This document shows positions 53,926 through 64,000 of a stretch of 64,000 nt of DNA, piece after piece; the stretch's first letter is position 1, and every line of letters starts with the position of its first letter. Both the position numbers and the translations under genes were made by a program. The notes under the pieces are model-generated. The model had not been told where the DNA came from and ran no database searches. It worked only from the letters and a program-made list of their open reading frames with translations. This DNA comes from Sphingosinithalassobacter tenebrarum (GTDB lineage: Bacteria; Pseudomonadota; Alphaproteobacteria; Sphingomonadales; Sphingomonadaceae). The stretch covers positions 1,457,001 through 1,521,000 of the forward strand of contig NZ_CP049109.1 in the NCBI RefSeq assembly GCF_011057975.1, written 5' to 3'.

Positions 53926-54251
53926 CATCGGTATACCCATGGCGGCCGGTTGGGCATCAGAAAATAGCCGCGGCACTGGCGAGCGATTTGACTGCGATCA
54001 CGGGCCTCGGCCTGCTGAAGATTGCGAAGGCCGGCCTTGTAGGTAGCGAGCGACGTATTGCCGCGATAGCGCTGATCGAGCCGCAGTTTCTTTCGCAGAA
54101 ATACCGCGTGTGCAGCATATTCCGCCTTGGACTCGCATTCAGACTTGTTTCGAAATGTAACCTGAACCTGAGCGTAAGCGGGCGAGCTTAAAGCAATTCC
54201 ACCCAAGCTCAGGACAAGAATCGTCAACTTCCGAAATGAAAGCATCTTCAT
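53916..54251 (-). CDS. Hypothetical secreted small protein
   Basis: About 111 residues with a signal peptide (LTILVLSLGGIALSSPAYAQ) and a basic helical mature part (YAAHAVFLRKKLRLDQRYRGN) with two cysteines. ATG 54251 is chosen over 54263. No family is recognised. Confidence 0.5.
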   Translation of the reverse strand: MKMLSFRKLTILVLSLGGIALSSPAYAQVQVTFRNKSECESKAEYAAHAVFLRKKLRLDQRYRGNTSLATYKAGLRNLQQAEARDRSQIARQCRGYFLMPNRPPWVYRWAE

Positions 54252-54281
54252 TCTCCCTAACACGCTAGAGGAAATGTAGTT

Positions 54282-54443
54282 CTACCGAAGTTCTAAGCGC
54301 GTGAACCCTGAAACACCGCAATACATGCAGACTACGTCAGCGGAGTGCCTTGGCAGAGTAGGGTAATGAACGTCCTGCTTTGAAGAACGTCTCTGCTCAT
54401 TATTGCCGCAAACAGGGCATTTGGTACCAACATGATAGAGCAT
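54282..54443 (-). CDS. Small zinc-ribbon protein
   Basis: 53 residues from ATG 54443 after TGGGAGGG. Two CxxC pairs (CPVCG and CMYCG) about 30 residues apart form a treble-clef or zinc-ribbon pattern. It is a possible RNA/DNA-binding or protein-docking module. Confidence 0.5.
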   Translation of the reverse strand: MLYHVGTKCPVCGNNEQRRSSKQDVHYPTLPRHSADVVCMYCGVSGFTRLELR

Positions 54444-54504
54444 AACTGCCCTCCCATGTGCCGCTCCGGGGCTATGCACCGGAGCGGCTAAGGAAAATGT
54501 GGAG

Positions 54505-54642
54505 CTATTTGCTGCTGTTATATCCGCGCTGGTATTCGCTCACCTGCGTGTCGCTGTAGCCACGACCCTTCAGCACGTCGGTCGTGGGAGCATAAGTCGT
54601 GACCTGGCCGTCACGGCGGCCGTTGTTGTAAGCATTGGACAT
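54505..54642 (-). CDS. 45-residue small protein with strong ribosome site
   Basis: ATG 54642 is preceded by GAGGAGGG; the product starts MSNAYNNGRRDGQVTT and has the tail VSEYQRGYNSSK. It is hydrophilic and without a signal or known motif. A longer frame (to 54702) has no SD. Confidence 0.45.
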   Translation of the reverse strand: MSNAYNNGRRDGQVTTYAPTTDVLKGRGYSDTQVSEYQRGYNSSK

Positions 54643-54767
54643 TTCAGTGCCCTCCTCAGGCGACTTAAGTGGACCAAGCTCAGGCTTGGCAGCCGACTCC
54701 ATCAGCGGCTGAGAAGGGCCTATGCTATATCGCAGGGAATGTAAACAAAAAACGTAAACGAAATATT

Positions 54768-55502
54768 CTACATGGCTTTTCTGCGGTACGCCGCTTGGCT
54801 AAGGCGTCTCGCTTTTCGCATATCACCAGCACCTTCTAACTCCTCGTCAACAAGCTGTTTTTTTGTGAGCACGGGGAGCTCGTCTGGCCAAGGTAGTTTG
54901 CGTTCCCAATTCGAAATTGCTTGAGCCGCTTTCGGGTCTGCGTCGCGAAGGTCCTTACGCGTTAAAAGCGGCTTGGGCGCGTTGCCAGCAGGTGCTGGAA
55001 ACCAGTCCTTCCAAACGCGGCGCATAAATTGCTCGATGTTTTCACCATTCGGGCTACCGCCCCGGTTGCCGACATATTTTTCCGTCGGAACAGGCGGCAG
55101 TTCGGCGAGCGCTTGATCCTCGACGGTAGCGGGCGCAACAACTTTGGGAAGGCCGGCCTGATAGCTAGAGGCTAGCGCATCAGCAGCTGCGTTTTCTAAA
55201 TCGGCCGCCGATTGCGCACTATTAACTGCCAACGCAAAGCTGCGCGCCAATTCAATGGATACGCTCCTTGGAAGACCGCGCTCTTCAAGGGTATCTCTTA
55301 TTCTCTCCGGCGAACATTCAAATCGCGACTTTTTATCCTCGCGCACACGCGAGGCCCCTCTGGTCGTTAATATACCAGAAGAACGGTTTTTATGTCCAGT
55401 ATTTCTTGTAGGAGTCGGAACGTATCTCAAGCCTTTAATGGTATTACTGCTGTCTGTGTAGTAGGCTCTTATATTAGATGAGACACTTTTCTGAATAGAC
55501 AT
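54768..55502 (-). CDS. Unknown partner protein of the UPRT-like enzyme
   Basis: The 244-residue protein is mostly helical and basic. A Ser-rich N-terminus and an Ala-rich helical middle (SFALAVNSAQSAADLENAAA) precede a C-terminal part rich in charged residues (KKQLVDEELEGAGDMRKARR). No motif is recognised. Its start overlaps the stop of the UPRT-like gene (TAATG), so the two are made together. The GC is lower than the chromosome, marking transfer. Confidence 0.6.
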   Translation of the reverse strand: MSIQKSVSSNIRAYYTDSSNTIKGLRYVPTPTRNTGHKNRSSGILTTRGASRVREDKKSRFECSPERIRDTLEERGLPRSVSIELARSFALAVNSAQSAADLENAAADALASSYQAGLPKVVAPATVEDQALAELPPVPTEKYVGNRGGSPNGENIEQFMRRVWKDWFPAPAGNAPKPLLTRKDLRDADPKAAQAISNWERKLPWPDELPVLTKKQLVDEELEGAGDMRKARRLSQAAYRRKAM

Positions 55503-56194
55503 TACGATAATCCGAATATTCTATCGCCTGCATCTCCGATTCCGGGATACAGGAAATTAGGGTTTTCTTTATCTTCCTCAGTATCCGCTCCAACAGTAAA
55601 TATTTTAACACCCTTGAAATGGTCCATCTTAAAGAAGTTGGCTACTCCTTGCTCATGGCAAATGACAGATGCCACTCTGATCTTTTCAAAAGATAGGCGC
55701 ATTCCTTCATGTAAAAATCTCTCTTCAATAATACGACACGCCGCTTGTATACTTTGAGTAGAGTGAACGACAGGATCTAAGATAATGTAATGAAGATTCT
55801 CGCCAACAGGGATCGAATGCATATAAATATTCACGCGGTTTTTTTCATGGTCGCGAACCAATCCGATGTGTCCTGACATGCAATTTGGAATTAGGCTTTG
55901 AAAAGCGTTGGCAAGGCCCAACCCCGCTCGTAGGATTGGAACAATAACAATCGACTTTTGATCAACATACGGCCCTTTCAATCCTGATGCCGCATCAAAC
56001 TCATATTCCCCCTTAATGAGCTCGATGTCCGAGGTTACATAGTTGCAGAGGATGTATCCGATCTCGGTCATCAACTGGCGGTAAACGGCTGAGCTAAGGC
56101 GCTGGTCACGCAAAAGGGTCAATTTGTGTTGCGCGAGAATGTGATCCACATAGATCAACCCCTCGGGCGTTGATCGTGTAGGCGTTTTTCCCAT
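55502..56194 (-). CDS. Uracil phosphoribosyltransferase-like protein with altered PRPP loop
   Basis: The 230-residue protein follows the Upp fold: VPILRAGLGLANAF (about 85-98), a long central core and the uracil-binding end YPGIGDAGDRIFG with GDAGDR at about 220-225. The PRPP loop is unusual: canonical UPRTs have DPMLATGG, here residues 140-147 read DPVVHSTQ, lacking the two glycines. It may bind PRPP poorly or a different ligand. The gene is AT-richer than the chromosome and coupled to an unknown partner beside a restriction locus. Confidence 0.72.
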   Translation of the reverse strand: MGKTPTRSTPEGLIYVDHILAQHKLTLLRDQRLSSAVYRQLMTEIGYILCNYVTSDIELIKGEYEFDAASGLKGPYVDQKSIVIVPILRAGLGLANAFQSLIPNCMSGHIGLVRDHEKNRVNIYMHSIPVGENLHYIILDPVVHSTQSIQAACRIIEERFLHEGMRLSFEKIRVASVICHEQGVANFFKMDHFKGVKIFTVGADTEEDKENPNFLYPGIGDAGDRIFGLS

Positions 56195-57029
56195 GACTAG
56201 CTATAATCCATAAACGGTTTTCAATGAGCTCAATCGCGGCTGTTGGCCATGTGATACCACGCCTATGTCAGCGCTCAATGGGGCGACCAGGCGATTTGCA
56301 ACTCGGTTCGCGGACAAGCTCCGTGTGGGCGCGCCGGATTCCTGTTGCGCCTAATGGTGCCAACCTCGGATGATCGAGATGGAATGGCGGTTTGGGTTTT
56401 GGGGCGGTGTTGTCCTTATCACGGATGGTGCGGCTGTCACCGGCTCGTGATTTCCCATTACTCTGCTCCGGCGCCGCTTTGCGGAAGGTGAGATTGGCCT
56501 TGCGCGTGTGATCGATCATATCGGCCTCAAAGCGCGGGTTGCGATCATCCAGCGTGAACATCTTACCGATGGCGGAGCGAGGATTGCCCCTGAGTTCGAA
56601 TCTCATCCAGGGGACGGGAAACCTCAGTTTCTCCGTCGATCCGGCCGGATTCGACCATCGCAGTCGCGTCAATTGCCCTCCATCAGTCGATGGAGCCGGT
56701 GCCTGATGCCCGCGCGGTCGAAGACGAAAGCCTGTTGACGTGCCCGAGCCTGTTGCGCGTGCCGGTCTCAACCCGCCTGCGCCGACTTTGGTCGAACAGC
56801 CTGCGAATCTGCGGATCGGCTGCGGCGTTCATGCAAATCTTCCCGTTCCATCTTTGCCCGGTGATCAATTTACTTGCCGAAAATCAATATAGTGATGGCC
56901 GGTTGCATGAGACTTGTTCTGTATTCGGCGATCAGCCCGGAGAGCAACGCCCGGATTTGCCGTGTTAGAGATAGCGAGACCCTTTTTGCCTTGCTATTGC
57001 GGTCGCTATCGCATGGTCGAGGGGTAAGA
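56195..57029. other. Region with no convincing gene between the UPRT-like operon and hsdM
   Basis: 835 bp. One minus-strand frame (56268-56771, 167 residues, basic and Pro-rich) is open, but it has no recognised motif, no clear ribosome site and could be a decayed remnant. Some plus-strand frames exist only in part. No tRNA, repeat or clear terminator was seen. The hsdM promoter is expected near its end. Confidence 0.4.
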
Positions 57030-58583
57030 ATGGCAAAGAAGGCAGGCAGTTCCAAAGGCGGAGACCTCGGGTTCGAGGCGGAACTGTTCAAGGCGGCGGA
57101 CAAGATCCGCGCCAATATGGAGCCGTCGGATTACAAGCATGTCGTCCTCGGCCTGATCTTCCTCAAGCATATTTCCGATGGTTTCATGGCCAAGCGCGCC
57201 GAGCTGGAGCGCGACTACCCGGAAGGCGTCGAGGATGAGGACGAATACCGCGCCGACAACATCTTCTGGGTGCCCAAGCCAGCGCGCTGGGCGCACCTTC
57301 AGGCAAGCGCCAAGCAGCCTGGCATCGGCAAGCTGATCGACGAAGCCATGCTCGAGATCGAGAAGGTGAACCCCTCGCTCAAGGGCGTACTGCCCAAGGA
57401 ATATGCCCGTCCCGCGCTGAACCCTGTAATGCTGGGTGAGCTGATCGACCTTATCTCCGGGATCGGATTCAAGTCGGACGAGGGGCAGAGCCGCGACGTG
57501 CTCGGCCGCGTCTATGAATATTTCCTTGGCCAGTTCGCCGGCGCCGAGGGCAAGCGCGGCGGCGAATTCTACACGCCGCGATCGGTGGTGCGCACGATGG
57601 TCGAGATGCTGCAGCCGCATGACGGCCGCGTTTACGATCCGTGCTGCGGATCGGGCGGCATGTTCGTGCAATCCGAAAAGTTCGTCGAAAACCACGGCGG
57701 GCGCATCGGCGACATCGCTGTCTATGGCCAGGAATCGAACCACACGACGTGGCGGCTGTGCATGATGAACCTCGCGGTACGCGGCATCGACGCCGATATC
57801 CGCTGGAACAGCGACGGCAGCTTCCACCGCGACGAGCTGCCCGACCTGCGCGCCGACTATGTGCTTGCCAACCCGCCGTTCAACGTGTCGGATTGGGGCG
57901 GCAGCCGGCTGCGCGAGGATGCGCGCTGGAAATATGGCACACCGCCCGCGGGCAACGCCAACTTCGCCTGGCTGCAGCATATCCTGCACCATCTGGCGCC
58001 TGCGGGAACTGCGGGCGTGGTGCTCGCCAACGGGTCGATGTCGTCGACGCAGAGCGGCGAAGGCGAAATCCGGCAGGCGATGGTCGAAGGCGACGTGATC
58101 GATTGCATGATCGCCATGCCGGGCCAGCTCTTCTATTCGACGCAGATCCCGGTCTGCCTGTGGTTCCTTGCCAGGGACAAGTCGAACGGACTGGTCGGCG
58201 ACGCCAAACTGCGCGACCGGCGCGGCGAGATCCTGTTCATCGACGCGCGCAAGCTGGGCCACATGGTCGACCGCACCCGGCGCGAATTTTCGGACGAGGA
58301 CATCGCGCGGATCACCGACACCTATCACGCCTGGCGCGAGGGCAAGGGATATGAGGACGTGCCCGGTTTTGCCTGTGCGGCGAGCCATGAGGAGGTGGCG
58401 AAGCACGGCTATGTGCTGACGCCGGGGCGCTATGTCGGTGCGGAAGAGGCCGAGGACGATGGTGTGCCGTTCGTCGAGCGGTTCGCGGCGTTGCAGGCGA
58501 CGCTGGAGGAGCAGTTCGAGGAGGCCGAACAACTGGCTGCGGTAATTCGGCAGAATATTTCAGAGGTGATCGCGAATGTATGA
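57030..58583 (+). CDS. hsdM: Type I restriction-modification DNA methyltransferase subunit
   Basis: The 517-residue N6-adenine methyltransferase subunit. It has the HsdM N-terminal helical domain ([19 protein letters not shown]), motif I DPCCGSGG starting at Asp203 and the catalytic NPPF at about residues 281-284. ATG 57030 follows GAGGGG; the frame to 56874 is false extension. The stop overlaps hsdS by 8 nt. It forms M2S with HsdS. Confidence 0.95.
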   Translation: MAKKAGSSKGGDLGFEAELFKAADKIRANMEPSDYKHVVLGLIFLKHISDGFMAKRAELERDYPEGVEDEDEYRADNIFWVPKPARWAHLQASAKQPGIGKLIDEAMLEIEKVNPSLKGVLPKEYARPALNPVMLGELIDLISGIGFKSDEGQSRDVLGRVYEYFLGQFAGAEGKRGGEFYTPRSVVRTMVEMLQPHDGRVYDPCCGSGGMFVQSEKFVENHGGRIGDIAVYGQESNHTTWRLCMMNLAVRGIDADIRWNSDGSFHRDELPDLRADYVLANPPFNVSDWGGSRLREDARWKYGTPPAGNANFAWLQHILHHLAPAGTAGVVLANGSMSSTQSGEGEIRQAMVEGDVIDCMIAMPGQLFYSTQIPVCLWFLARDKSNGLVGDAKLRDRRGEILFIDARKLGHMVDRTRREFSDEDIARITDTYHAWREGKGYEDVPGFACAASHEEVAKHGYVLTPGRYVGAEEAEDDGVPFVERFAALQATLEEQFEEAEQLAAVIRQNISEVIANV

Positions 58584-59871
58584 TTTCGTGGGAGCGGATC
58601 ACTGGGCAAAGACGACGCTTTACGACCTGGCGCGGTGGAAAAATGGCCTCGCCTTCAAAAACATAAACTTCTCTGCTGAAGGTCGACCGGTAATTAAAAT
58701 CGCAGAGCTGAAGGCAGGTATCACCGATCAGACGAAATTCACCCAAGCTGAATACGACCGGGACGTGATGGTCTGCGATGGTGATATGCTCTTTTCGTGG
58801 TCAGGGAATCCTGACACATCGATTGATGTTTTCCGTTGGGAGGGGCGGCAAGGCTGGCTCAACCAGCACATATACAAGGTATATCCCGCCGAAGGCGTAG
58901 AGGAAGAATTCCTTTTCTTCCTTCTTCGCTCCCTGAGGCCGCGTTTTGCCGAGATAGCGCGTAATAAGCAGACGACTGGCTTAGGGCACGTCACTCTGGG
59001 CGACTTCAAGCAAATGGTGGTCGGGCTGCCGTCCAAGCTTGAGCAGCGATTGATCGTCGCTTCGGTAGGACCAATCCAGAAAAAGATCGAGCTGAACCGG
59101 CGGATGAACGAGACGCTGGAGGCACAGGCGCGGGCGCTGTTCCGCGACTGGTTCGTCGACTTCGGCCCGGTGAAGGCCAGGATGGCCGGCCCAGATGCAG
59201 GAGGGGCCCCCTATCTCGCGCCCGACCTCTGGTCGCTCTTCCCTGATCGCCTCGACGATGACGGCGTACCGGAGGGGTGGAAAGTTGCTACGCTCAATGA
59301 CTTTGCGATCTGCCAGAACCGCAAAGCCGATCTGGAGGAGGTGGACGAAGGAACCCCCTACATTGGCCTTGAGCATATGCCACGTCGGTCGATCGCGCTC
59401 AGCGAATGGGAGGGGGCCGAGAAAGTAAGCAGCGCAAAATCTTGGTTCCGCCGCCGCGAGATACTGTTTGGCAAATTGCGACCATATTTCCACAAGGTAG
59501 GAATCGCCCCGGTTGATGGTATCTGCTCGACCGACATCGTGGTTCTGGCGCCGAAGAAGGAACGTTTCGAAGCCTTGGTGCTCGCTTGCGTCTCAACCGA
59601 CGAGTTCGTCGCATTCACTGACCTATCGTCGACAGGCACAAAAATGCCGAGGACCAGCTGGAAGATCATGAAGACGTATCCGATGGTAAAGCCGGGCGAT
59701 TCAGTCGCGGATTGGTTTCAAGCCATCTGTGGGCCGATGCTCGATCGTATTCTTTCGAATATCGAGGAGAACCAAACCCTCGCCCAAACCCGCGACCTGC
59801 TGCTGCCAAAACTGATGTCCGGCGAAATCCGCGTCGGCGCGGTGGAACGCGAAGTGGAGAAGGTTGCATGA
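58576..59871 (+). CDS. hsdS: Type I restriction-modification specificity subunit
   Basis: The 431-residue protein has two target-recognition domains (about 15-150 and 225-380), each followed by a helical spacer; the central one reads [20 protein letters not shown] and the second near the end is [20 protein letters not shown]. The two TRDs set a bipartite recognition sequence, which cannot be read from here. It overlaps hsdM and, by ATGA, the DUF4268 gene. Confidence 0.93.
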   Translation: MYDFVGADHWAKTTLYDLARWKNGLAFKNINFSAEGRPVIKIAELKAGITDQTKFTQAEYDRDVMVCDGDMLFSWSGNPDTSIDVFRWEGRQGWLNQHIYKVYPAEGVEEEFLFFLLRSLRPRFAEIARNKQTTGLGHVTLGDFKQMVVGLPSKLEQRLIVASVGPIQKKIELNRRMNETLEAQARALFRDWFVDFGPVKARMAGPDAGGAPYLAPDLWSLFPDRLDDDGVPEGWKVATLNDFAICQNRKADLEEVDEGTPYIGLEHMPRRSIALSEWEGAEKVSSAKSWFRRREILFGKLRPYFHKVGIAPVDGICSTDIVVLAPKKERFEALVLACVSTDEFVAFTDLSSTGTKMPRTSWKIMKTYPMVKPGDSVADWFQAICGPMLDRILSNIEENQTLAQTRDLLLPKLMSGEIRVGAVEREVEKVA

Positions 59872-60848
59872 CGCCCGCGCTCGGCACGCTGCACAAGGTC
59901 GATCTGCGCACCATCTGGCTGTCGGAATCGTCCGATTTCACGCCCTGGCTCGCCAAGGCCGAAAATCTGTCGATCCTTGGTGAGACGATCGGCATCGAGC
60001 TGGAGCTGGAAGCGCAGGAGAAATATGTCGGGCCGTTCCGCGCCGACATTCTGTGCAAGGACAGCGACAATGACAGCTGGGTGCTGATCGAAAACCAGCT
60101 CGAGCGCACCGATCACAATCACCTTGGCCAGCTGCTCACCTATGCTGCGGGCTTGCAGACGGTGACGATCGTCTGGGTCGCAGCCAAATTCACCGAGGAA
60201 CATCGCGCCGCGCTCGACTGGCTCAACGAGATTACCAACAGCCGCTTCCGCTTTTTCGGGCTGGAGGTGGAATTGTGGCGCATCGCGGATTCGATGCCCG
60301 CGCCGCGCTTCAACGTGATTTCCAAGCCGAACGACTGGACCCGATCGGTCGAGCGTGCCGCCAGCCAGATCGATTCCGAAGTGTTGAGCGAGACCAAGCT
60401 GCAGCAACAGCGCTACTGGCAGGGGCTGAACCAGCTTCTCGAAGAACAGGGCGTGCCGCTGCGCACGCGCACCGCGCGACCCCAGCACTGGCATAATTTC
60501 AGCATCGGCCGGTCGAAATTCAAACTATGCACCAAGGTCAATTCGCAAGCGCATGTCATCGGATGCGAGCTGTTCATCAGCCATGTCCGCGCCAATGATT
60601 ACCTTGAACTGCTGAGGGCGGATCGCGACGCGATCGAAGCGGACGCAGGACTGACGTTCGACTGGCAGGAGCTGCCGGGGCGGATCGGCACGCGCATAGA
60701 GATCGCGCGCGAAAACACCGATTTTACCAGGGAGAGCGAGTGGCCGGAACAACATGCCTGGCTGGCCGACAAGCTGGTGCGCATGAACAAGGCGTTTCGC
60801 CACCGTATCGCGGCACTCGATCTGGATGAAATCGAGGCGGCGCGCTGA
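59868..60848 (+). CDS. DUF4268 nuclease-like protein inside the type I operon
   Basis: The 326-residue protein is DUF4268-like. Its N-terminal part shows an endonuclease-like pattern: FRADILCKD with Asp60, then WVLIENQ with Glu75 and Gln77 (an E-x-Q form of the E-x-K motif), then [11 protein letters not shown], as in PD-(D/E)xK-type folds. The rest (from about 200) is a separate domain. It starts in the hsdS stop and ends in the hsdR start (TGATG), so it is produced with the restriction complex. Its role is unproven. Confidence 0.75.
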   Translation: MTPALGTLHKVDLRTIWLSESSDFTPWLAKAENLSILGETIGIELELEAQEKYVGPFRADILCKDSDNDSWVLIENQLERTDHNHLGQLLTYAAGLQTVTIVWVAAKFTEEHRAALDWLNEITNSRFRFFGLEVELWRIADSMPAPRFNVISKPNDWTRSVERAASQIDSEVLSETKLQQQRYWQGLNQLLEEQGVPLRTRTARPQHWHNFSIGRSKFKLCTKVNSQAHVIGCELFISHVRANDYLELLRADRDAIEADAGLTFDWQELPGRIGTRIEIARENTDFTRESEWPEQHAWLADKLVRMNKAFRHRIAALDLDEIEAAR

Positions 60849-63800
60849 TGAGCCGGTTCATCGAGAACCATGTCGAGGAAGCCGCGCTCGAATGGCTCGA
60901 TGCGCTGGGATGGACTGTCGCACTCGGGGCCGACGTATCGCCGGATGGGGCGCAGCCGATCCGCGCGGCCTATCAGGACGTGGTCCTGATCGATCGATTG
61001 CGCGATGCAGTCGCACGGCTCAATCCGGCTATTCCTCTCGATCCGCGCGAAGAGGCGATACGGCGCCTGATGGCGAGCGAGACGCCCTCGCTGGTTGAAG
61101 AGAACCGACGACTGCACCGCTATCTCGTGGAAGGCGTGCCGGTCGAATTTTACGACGATGGCAGCGTGCGCGGCGACCGTGTCCGCCTGATCGACTTCGA
61201 CGGAAGCGGCGGCTTCGACCAGAATGACTGGCTTGCGGTCAACCAGTTCACGGTGATCGAGCATGGCCATAACCGCCGACCGGATGTGGTTCTGTTCGTC
61301 AACGGCCTGCCGCTCGGGGTGATCGAGCTGAAGAATCCCGGCGATGAGAACGCGACGCTCTCGGGTGCTTTCAACCAGCTTCAGACCTACAAGGCGCAAA
61401 TCCCTTCGCTGTTTCGCACCAACGCGCTGCTTGTCACTTCGGACGGCATCAAGGCGCGCGTCGGATCGCTGACGGCCGAGGCTGAACGGTTGATGCCGTG
61501 GCGTTCGGAGGATGGCGAGAACATCGCACCGACCAGCGACCCGCAGCTCGAAACGCTGCTGAAGGGCGTGTTCGATCGCGGCAACCTGCTCCGCCTGCTG
61601 CGCGACTTCACCGTCTTCGGCGATACCGGCAGCGGGATCGTCAAGATCGTTGCGGCCTATCACCAGTTCTTCGCTGCCCAGCATGCCCTGTCGGCTACAC
61701 TGCGTGCATTGCCCTATGCGCCGGTCGAACGCGGGTCGCTTCGCGAAAGCCCGCTCAACTATGGCTTGCCGAGCCAGACGCAGCAGCCGTCGGGTGACAA
61801 ACGCATCGGCGTGATCTGGCATACCCAGGGTTCGGGCAAGAGCCTGTTGATGGCATTTTATGCCGGCCTGCTTGTCCGCGATCCCGCGCTCGAGAATCCC
61901 ACCATCGTAGTCATCACCGATCGCAACGACCTGGATGACCAGCTGTTCGCCACATTCTCGATGTGCAGCGATCTGATCCGCCAGAAGCCGGTCCAGGCCG
62001 ACAGCCGCGATGATCTGCGATCACAGCTCGATCGCGCATCGGGCGGGGTAATCTTCACGACGATCCAGAAATTTGCCGCGGCGGAAGGGGACGACGTCCT
62101 TGCACCCGTCAGCGAGCGGCAGAACGTGGTCGTTATGGTGGACGAGGCGCACCGATCGCAATATGGCTTTCGCGCGCGCATCGATCCGAAGACCGGTAAA
62201 CGGGCTTATGGACACGCGAAATATCTTCGCGATGCGCTGCCTAATGCCTCGTTCATCGGCTTCACCGGAACGCCGATCGAGAAGGATGATGTGAACACGC
62301 CCGCCGTTTTCGGCGACTATGTCGACATCTACGACATCAGCCGCGCTGTCGAGGACGGCGCGACGGTGCCGATCTATTACGAAAGCCGGCTCGCGCGGAT
62401 CGAGCTGCCGGAAGATCAGGTGCCGCTGATCGACGCCGAGGTCGAGGAGCTGACCGAGGACGAGGCGGCGTCGGACCAGGAAAAGCTGAAGGCGCGCTGG
62501 GCTGCGGTCGAGCGGCTGGTGGGGGCAAAGGCGCGGCTGCAGCTTGTCGCGGCCGATCTGGTGGAGCATCTCGAACGGCGGCTCGAAGCACTCGACGGCA
62601 AAGCGATGGCCGTGTGCATGAGCCGCCGCATTTGCGTTGCACTCTACAATGAGATCGTTGCGCTCCGCCCGGAATGGCATTCCGACGATGTGTCACAGGG
62701 CGCGGTCAAGGTGGTGATGACCGGGAGCGCCTCCGATCCACAGGAATGGCAGCCTCATATCGGCGGCAAGGCGCGGCGCGATGCGCTGGCGAAGCGCGCC
62801 AAGAACCCGGATGATCCGCTGAAGCTGGTGATCGTACGCGATATGTGGCTGACGGGCTTCGACGCGCCGTCGATGCACACAATGTATATCGACAAGCCAA
62901 TGCGCGGGCACGGCCTCATGCAGGCGATCGCTCGCGTAAACCGCGTATTCCGCGACAAGGAAGCGGGCCTTGTCGTCGACTATATCGGCATCGCCCAGAA
63001 TCTGAAGGCGGCGCTTGGGATCTATTCACCGTCCGATCGCGAAAAGACAGGCATCGACGAGAAACTGGCGATCCGGGTCATGCGCGAACGGTTCGAAATA
63101 GTGAGTGCCATGTTTCATGGCTTTGACTGCGAACCCGGCATGCACGGCACCGCCAGCCAGCGGCTCAAATGCCTCGCCGAAGCTCTTGAATGGATTCTCG
63201 CGCGCCAGCACGAAGCCGCGCAGAAGGAAACCAGCGACGACGCGAAGCGGGCAGCACACCGGCGCTTTCAGGACGCAGTTCTCGCACTCAGCAAGGCTTT
63301 CGCGCTGGCGGCGGCCAGCGATGCGGCGAAAGCGATCCGTGACGAGGTTGCGTTTTTCCAGACGGTTCGCGCTGCGCTGGTGAAGAGCAACGGTTCGGGC
63401 AAATCGATGAAGGACCGGGAACTGGCGGTTCAACAATTGATCGACCGTTCGGTAGTCTCGACCGAGATCGTCGACATCCTTCAGGCTGCCGGCATGGAAT
63501 CGCCAGACATCTCGATCCTGTCCGACGAGTTTCTCGCCGAGATGCGCGACAGTGAGCGTCCGAATTTGGCGTTGGAAGCTCTGAAAAAGCTGCTGACCGA
63601 CAAGATACGATCACGGTCGCAATCGCATGCTGTCGAAAGCAGAAAATATTCGGAACGCCTAACGGCCGCGATCGCCCGCTATCACACTAACGCCATCAGC
63701 ACTGTCGAGGTGCTCCAGACGCTGATCGACCTCGCCAAGGAAATCCGCGAAAAGATGGCGCGAGGCGATGAGGAAGGCCTGACAGACGAAGAAATCGCGT

Positions 63801-64000
63801 TTTACGAGGCGCTTGCCGACAATGAGAGCGCGGTCGATGTGATGGGCAACGACAGCCTGAAGGTGATCGCGGCCGAGTTGGTGAAGAGTTTGAAAGCCAA
63901 CGCGAGTGTGGACTGGGCGCATCGGGAAACTGCACGTGCGAGAATGCGCGTTCTGGTGAAACGCATCCTGCGGAAATATGGCTACCCGCCAGACCTGCAG
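60848..64000 (+). CDS. hsdR: Type I restriction endonuclease subunit R, 3' end beyond the window
   Basis: 1051 codons are visible and the frame is open at the window edge. The N-terminal nuclease domain has RRPDVVLF (Asp146) and VIELKNP (Glu160-x-Lys162), the PD-(D/E)xK set. The translocase has Walker A HTQGSGKS with Lys331 and DEAH at 432-435, followed by helicase motifs ([29 protein letters not shown]). The C-terminal helical domain is nearly complete, with perhaps a few tens of residues missing. It completes the hsdM-hsdS-DUF4268-hsdR operon. Confidence 0.94.
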   Translation, partial: MSRFIENHVEEAALEWLDALGWTVALGADVSPDGAQPIRAAYQDVVLIDRLRDAVARLNPAIPLDPREEAIRRLMASETPSLVEENRRLHRYLVEGVPVEFYDDGSVRGDRVRLIDFDGSGGFDQNDWLAVNQFTVIEHGHNRRPDVVLFVNGLPLGVIELKNPGDENATLSGAFNQLQTYKAQIPSLFRTNALLVTSDGIKARVGSLTAEAERLMPWRSEDGENIAPTSDPQLETLLKGVFDRGNLLRLLRDFTVFGDTGSGIVKIVAAYHQFFAAQHALSATLRALPYAPVERGSLRESPLNYGLPSQTQQPSGDKRIGVIWHTQGSGKSLLMAFYAGLLVRDPALENPTIVVITDRNDLDDQLFATFSMCSDLIRQKPVQADSRDDLRSQLDRASGGVIFTTIQKFAAAEGDDVLAPVSERQNVVVMVDEAHRSQYGFRARIDPKTGKRAYGHAKYLRDALPNASFIGFTGTPIEKDDVNTPAVFGDYVDIYDISRAVEDGATVPIYYESRLARIELPEDQVPLIDAEVEELTEDEAASDQEKLKARWAAVERLVGAKARLQLVAADLVEHLERRLEALDGKAMAVCMSRRICVALYNEIVALRPEWHSDDVSQGAVKVVMTGSASDPQEWQPHIGGKARRDALAKRAKNPDDPLKLVIVRDMWLTGFDAPSMHTMYIDKPMRGHGLMQAIARVNRVFRDKEAGLVVDYIGIAQNLKAALGIYSPSDREKTGIDEKLAIRVMRERFEIVSAMFHGFDCEPGMHGTASQRLKCLAEALEWILARQHEAAQKETSDDAKRAAHRRFQDAVLALSKAFALAAASDAAKAIRDEVAFFQTVRAALVKSNGSGKSMKDRELAVQQLIDRSVVSTEIVDILQAAGMESPDISILSDEFLAEMRDSERPNLALEALKKLLTDKIRSRSQSHAVESRKYSERLTAAIARYHTNAISTVEVLQTLIDLAKEIREKMARGDEEGLTDEEIAFYEALADNESAVDVMGNDSLKVIAAELVKSLKANASVDWAHRETARARMRVLVKRILRKYGYPPDLQ

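Noticed and set aside
56268..56771. 167-codon minus-strand frame before hsdM
   Set aside because: No ribosome site or motif; kept only as part of the uncertain region.
46515..57029. A second copy of the tRNA-Gln 3' end as the other attachment site
   Set aside because: None was found by reading; serine integrases use short cores, so it could have been missed or lie beyond the window.
57006..58532. Minus-strand open frame opposite hsdM
   Set aside because: hsdM motifs on the plus strand are decisive.
1..64000. CRISPR array
   Set aside because: No regularly spaced direct repeats were seen anywhere.

Overview
The window comes from a GC-rich alphaproteobacterium, most probably a sphingomonad (Sphingomonadales). 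The evidence is the high GC with strong third-position bias, the rpmH-rnpA-yidD-yidC-engB block, an STN-type TonB receptor with FecI/FecR partners, and the style of the chromosomal genes. The assignment is from gene content only; no search was run.

Layout. 1-3494 (minus strand): engB (cut by the window edge), yidC, yidD, rnpA, rpmH and a small membrane protein. 3614-8789: a comM/yifB gene cut in two by a 3.66 kb IS1595-family element. The element has 25-bp inverted ends and an 8-bp target duplication, and carries several passenger genes (DUF6471-like, membrane protein, NYN domain, winged-helix-like) besides its transposase. 8927-16722: an ECF sigma/FecR/TonB receptor/M16 protease locus. 16799-25732: DUF805 protein, tRNA-Leu, a two-component system with a lipoprotein, a frameshifted TPR-CHAT protein, a lipid kinase/phosphoesterase pair and a methyltransferase. 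25898-29413: a serine-protease autotransporter. 29657-36464: rpsI/rplM, cutA/ctaA, a MerC-like gene with a Zur-like regulator and a candidate Zur box, and dxs. 36616-46331: tlyA, an RND efflux pair coupled to tspO, ubiK, a YbjN-like gene, proC, a hemerythrin-like gene, marR and a branched-chain aminotransferase gene.

At 46440 a tRNA-Gln marks the start of an accessory region that continues to the window end. A serine recombinase gene reads back through this tRNA. Behind it lie mostly unrecognised genes: a predicted HExxH metalloprotease, a DUF4238-like protein, a cassette of small lipoproteins sharing a C-x9-C-x-C pattern, several very small proteins with strong Shine-Dalgarno sites, an XRE regulator, and an AT-richer two-gene operon encoding a uracil phosphoribosyltransferase-like protein with an altered PRPP loop plus an unknown partner. 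A type I restriction-modification operon closes the window: hsdM, hsdS, a DUF4268 nuclease-like gene and hsdR, all translationally overlapping.

The parts most likely to be new biology are the UPRT-like/unknown operon next to the restriction system, the C-x9-C-x-C lipoprotein cassette, the cargo-bearing IS1595 element, and the nuclease-like protein inside the type I operon. Functions given for these are inferences from motifs and context.
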